Below, piece after piece: positions 62,036 through 64,000 of a DNA stretch of 64,000 bases. A program made the position numbers and the translations under genes. Source of the DNA: Methylobacterium platani (GTDB lineage: Bacteria; Pseudomonadota; Alphaproteobacteria; Rhizobiales; Beijerinckiaceae). Location: the NCBI RefSeq assembly GCF_001653715.1, contig NZ_LWHQ01000040.1, positions 1-64,000 on the forward strand. The letters are read 5' to 3'. A model generated the notes under the pieces. That model was given only the letters and a program-made list of their open reading frames with translations. It had not been told where the DNA came from and ran no database searches. The stretch's first letter is position 1. Each line of letters opens with the position of its first letter.

Positions 62036-62508
62036 GGATGCCTCCTCAGTTCATCTGGCGCTAACAACGTCGGCCCGTCGAAATGCGTTCCAGAGATCAT
62101 GACGGCATCGCGGACGAATAGCCTGAAGGGAAAAATTCCTCGATCGCTCGTCGGGTGAGCCGTACGGATCGATTGTGGGGACGCCACGATCCACTTGCGC
62201 CGCATGGAAGTCTCCACGCCCCGCCTGTGGCCCCCGCGCCACAGGCGCGGGACCTTGCACCCGGTCCGGCAATGAGAGCGCTTGGCCGGCCGTCTTACCG
62301 TCAGGGCACGTCCGCACCTTCCCGGGCCTGGAAATCCCGCTTTCCGGCAAGTCTGCCGTGGAGACCGCCTGTCAACCAGACCGCCGCCGCGCCGGCCTCG
62401 CGCGTCGCGATGGGCCACATCGTGTCGATCAACCTGTCCGTGCAGCCGTGATCCCCTCGCGCCGTCGAACGGATGCGTTCGACGGCGCGAGGGGATGATT
62501 CCGCTCCC
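62036..62508. other. intergenic region between small exported protein and chemoreceptor
   Basis: About 470 bases without a convincing gene. It contains a 10-base-pair hairpin (62222-62247) and the long hairpin at 62451-62496 listed separately. The segment at 62040-62160 is lower in GC and probably holds the promoter of the gene ending at 61790. Confidence 0.5.
62451..62496. terminator. 21-base-pair perfect hairpin beyond the chemoreceptor gene
   Basis: Perfect arms of 21 bases (62451-62471 and 62476-62496), with the outer sequence ATCCCCTCGCGCCG and a 4-base loop, end 12 bases before the stop codon of the chemoreceptor gene at 62509. Its position downstream of that minus-strand gene fits a terminator or 3' stabiliser, although the T tract is poor. 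Confidence 0.65.
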
Positions 62509-64000
62509 TCACGCCGCCCTGACGGTCGCGAGGAAGCGCCCCACCTCCCCGCGCAGGTGCTCGGACTGGCGCGACAGCTCGCTCGCCGCCGACAGCACCT
62601 GGCTCGCCGCCGCCCCGGTCTCGTCGGCCGCGCCCGCGACGCGCACGATGTTGCCGGTCACCTCGTCGGTGCCCTTGGCCGCCTCCGCGATGGTGCGCAC
62701 GATCTCCCGGGTCGCCGCGCCCTCCTCCTCCACCGCCGCCGCGATGGCGGTCGAGGCGGCGCTGATCTCGCCGATCTCCCCGGCGATGCCGGCGATCGCC
62801 GCCACCGTCTGCTCGGTCGCGCCCTGGCGCAGGTCGTGGACGAGGCGGGCGGTCTCGCCCGCGGCCCCGGCGCTGCGGCGAGCCATCTCCGCCGAGGCGC
62901 CGACCCGGTGGCCGATCTCGTCGACCGAGGCGCCGAGCTGGCCGGCCGCCGCCGCGACGGTGGCGACGTTCGAGGAGGCCTCCTCGGCGGCGGCCGCGAC
63001 GCCGGTACTCTGGTCCGCCGTGCGGCCGGCGATCTCGGTCATGCCGCGGGCGGTGGCCTCCATCTCGGACGAGGCCGCGGTCACCGCCGCCAGCACGCCG
63101 CCGACCGCGCCCTCGAACCGGTCGGCGAGCTCGCGCAGGGCCGCGCGGCGCTGCGCCTCGGCACCGAGGCGGGCGGCGGCCGCCTCCTCTTCCAGGGCGG
63201 CGGCGCGGGCGAGCCCGTCGCGGAGCTGCGCCATCGCCGCGGCCATCGCGCCGATCTCGCTGCGGGGCGAGGCGGCCGGCACCGCGACGGCGAGGTCGCC
63301 GGCGGTGAGGCGGCGCATCGCCTCGACCATCCGGGCGAGCGGCCCGGTCACCCCGCGCACCAGCATCAGCGCGCCGCCGCCGACCGCCGCAGCCGCGCCG
63401 GCCAGGATCGCCAGCGCGGCGAGGAGCCAGGTCTCGCTCGCCCGGCTCTCCGCCGCCACGATCGCGCCGAGCGACGCCGTCGCGGCGACCCGCGCCCGAT
63501 CGACCTCGGCGATCACCTCGCTTGCCTGCCGGAACCACTCCTCGGCGGTGACCGGATAGGGCTCGCGGGCCGAGCCGGCCCGGACGACCGCGGCGCGGGT
63601 CGCCTCGAACGCCTCGAGCCGGCGCGCGACGGCGGCCAGCGCGTCCCGGACCTCCGCCCCGAGGGCGGGTCCGGAGGCGCGGGCCTGGGCCATCGCCGCC
63701 TCGACCCGCCCGGCGAGCGACGCGATGGCACGGACCTGCTCGACGGCGAGGGGCTGGCGCCCGGCGATCGCGGCGTTGAGGCGTCCGCGCTCCCGGCCGG
63801 CGAACTCGCCCGCGTCCCACAGGGCGCGCTTGACGTCGAGACCGTGATGGATCGTGCCCGGCACCGATCCGGAGATGCCGGCCCGCACCGCGTCGAACAG
63901 GGCTTGCTCGCGGACGATGACCGCGGTCGCGGCCGGGAACCACGCGGCGGCGAGGTCGGGATCGGCGCTGCCGGCCAGCACCCGGTCGACCCGCTGCCGC
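62509..64000 (-). CDS. methyl-accepting chemotaxis protein (partial, N-terminus off the edge)
   Basis: At least 490 residues of a membrane chemoreceptor; the frame stays open to the right edge, so the N-terminus and first membrane segment are missing. A periplasmic region (first about 165 visible residues) contains 'WDAGEFAGRERGRLNAAIAG', which resembles NIT-type nitrate-sensing domains. A membrane segment ('WLLAALAILAGAAAAVGGGALMLV') is followed by HAMP ('RMVEAMRRLTAGDLAVAVP') and a signalling domain ('EEASSNVATVAAAAGQLGASVDEI', 'ATREIVRTIAEAAKGTDEVTGNI'). It signals through CheA to the flagellar motor. A CheZ-like gene lies 2.4 kb away. Confidence 0.92.
   Translation of the reverse strand, partial: RQRVDRVLAGSADPDLAAAWFPAATAVIVREQALFDAVRAGISGSVPGTIHHGLDVKRALWDAGEFAGRERGRLNAAIAGRQPLAVEQVRAIASLAGRVEAAMAQARASGPALGAEVRDALAAVARRLEAFEATRAAVVRAGSAREPYPVTAEEWFRQASEVIAEVDRARVAATASLGAIVAAESRASETWLLAALAILAGAAAAVGGGALMLVRGVTGPLARMVEAMRRLTAGDLAVAVPAASPRSEIGAMAAAMAQLRDGLARAAALEEEAAAARLGAEAQRRAALRELADRFEGAVGGVLAAVTAASSEMEATARGMTEIAGRTADQSTGVAAAAEEASSNVATVAAAAGQLGASVDEIGHRVGASAEMARRSAGAAGETARLVHDLRQGATEQTVAAIAGIAGEIGEISAASTAIAAAVEEEGAATREIVRTIAEAAKGTDEVTGNIVRVAGAADETGAAASQVLSAASELSRQSEHLRGEVGRFLATVRAA

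Overview
The window looks like a chromosomal segment of a methylotrophic alphaproteobacterium of the order Hyphomicrobiales, most likely Methylobacterium or a close relative. The evidence is the very GC-rich coding sequence, a divergent crotonyl-CoA carboxylase/reductase and ethylmalonyl-CoA mutase pair (ethylmalonyl-CoA pathway), an alphaproteobacterial-type GyrA, many GTG and TTG starts, and small proteins typical of this group (DUF2934, DUF6481). I saw no insertion sequence, CRISPR array, prophage or tRNA gene.

Layout. 1-507: the 5' end of a 16S rRNA gene on the minus strand, with a boxA and a strong promoter. 511-3751: a racemase-type CoA enzyme divergent from an SDR dehydrogenase and an acyl-CoA dehydrogenase. 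4047-11050: a GAF/PAS/GGDEF/EAL protein, a DUF3616 protein, an orphan ZnuA-like metal-binding protein with a candidate operator, a DUF2934 protein, an MFS permease and a truncated arsenate reductase. 11305-17717: gyrA, then ecm/meaA and ccr. 17794-19546: an AT-rich patch with one lipoprotein gene, probably acquired. 19547-25917: leuD and a cell-wall group (lytic transglycosylase, L,D-transpeptidase, extensin-like protein, M3 peptidase). 25923-28875: an osmoprotectant-type ABC transporter without an ATPase. 29040-34019: a FATGUY-type response regulator, a zinc-ribbon protein, yraN-rsmI divergent from an LpoA-like lipoprotein, and a CynX-like permease.

34165-43634: a long minus-strand housekeeping run, nfu, tsaB, rimI, plsC, miaB, phoH, ybeY, corC, lnt and an XRE regulator. 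Several junctions are 4-base GTGA overlaps, which suggests translational coupling. 43765-48254: a universal stress protein, then an operon matching the Pseudomonas SiaABCD signalling system in the order B-C-D-A, linking a partner-switching phosphatase/kinase pair to a diguanylate cyclase. 48330-49330: a small secreted protein, rplS and its terminator.

49443-59543: a surface-glycan locus. It holds a WecG/TagA-type glycosyltransferase divergent from WbpD-, WbpB- and WbpE-like enzymes, an NAD-dependent epimerase and a second DegT aminotransferase. A LuxR-type regulator with a degenerate receiver, a secreted protein of unknown function and a GT4 glycosyltransferase follow. 59562-64000: a CheZ-like protein, a cold-shock protein, several small proteins and a methyl-accepting chemotaxis protein cut by the window edge.

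The features most worth following are the rearranged Sia module, the glycan locus with its phosphorylation-independent-looking regulator, the AT-rich lipoprotein island, the ABC transporter without an ATPase, and the truncated arsC next to an intact permease.
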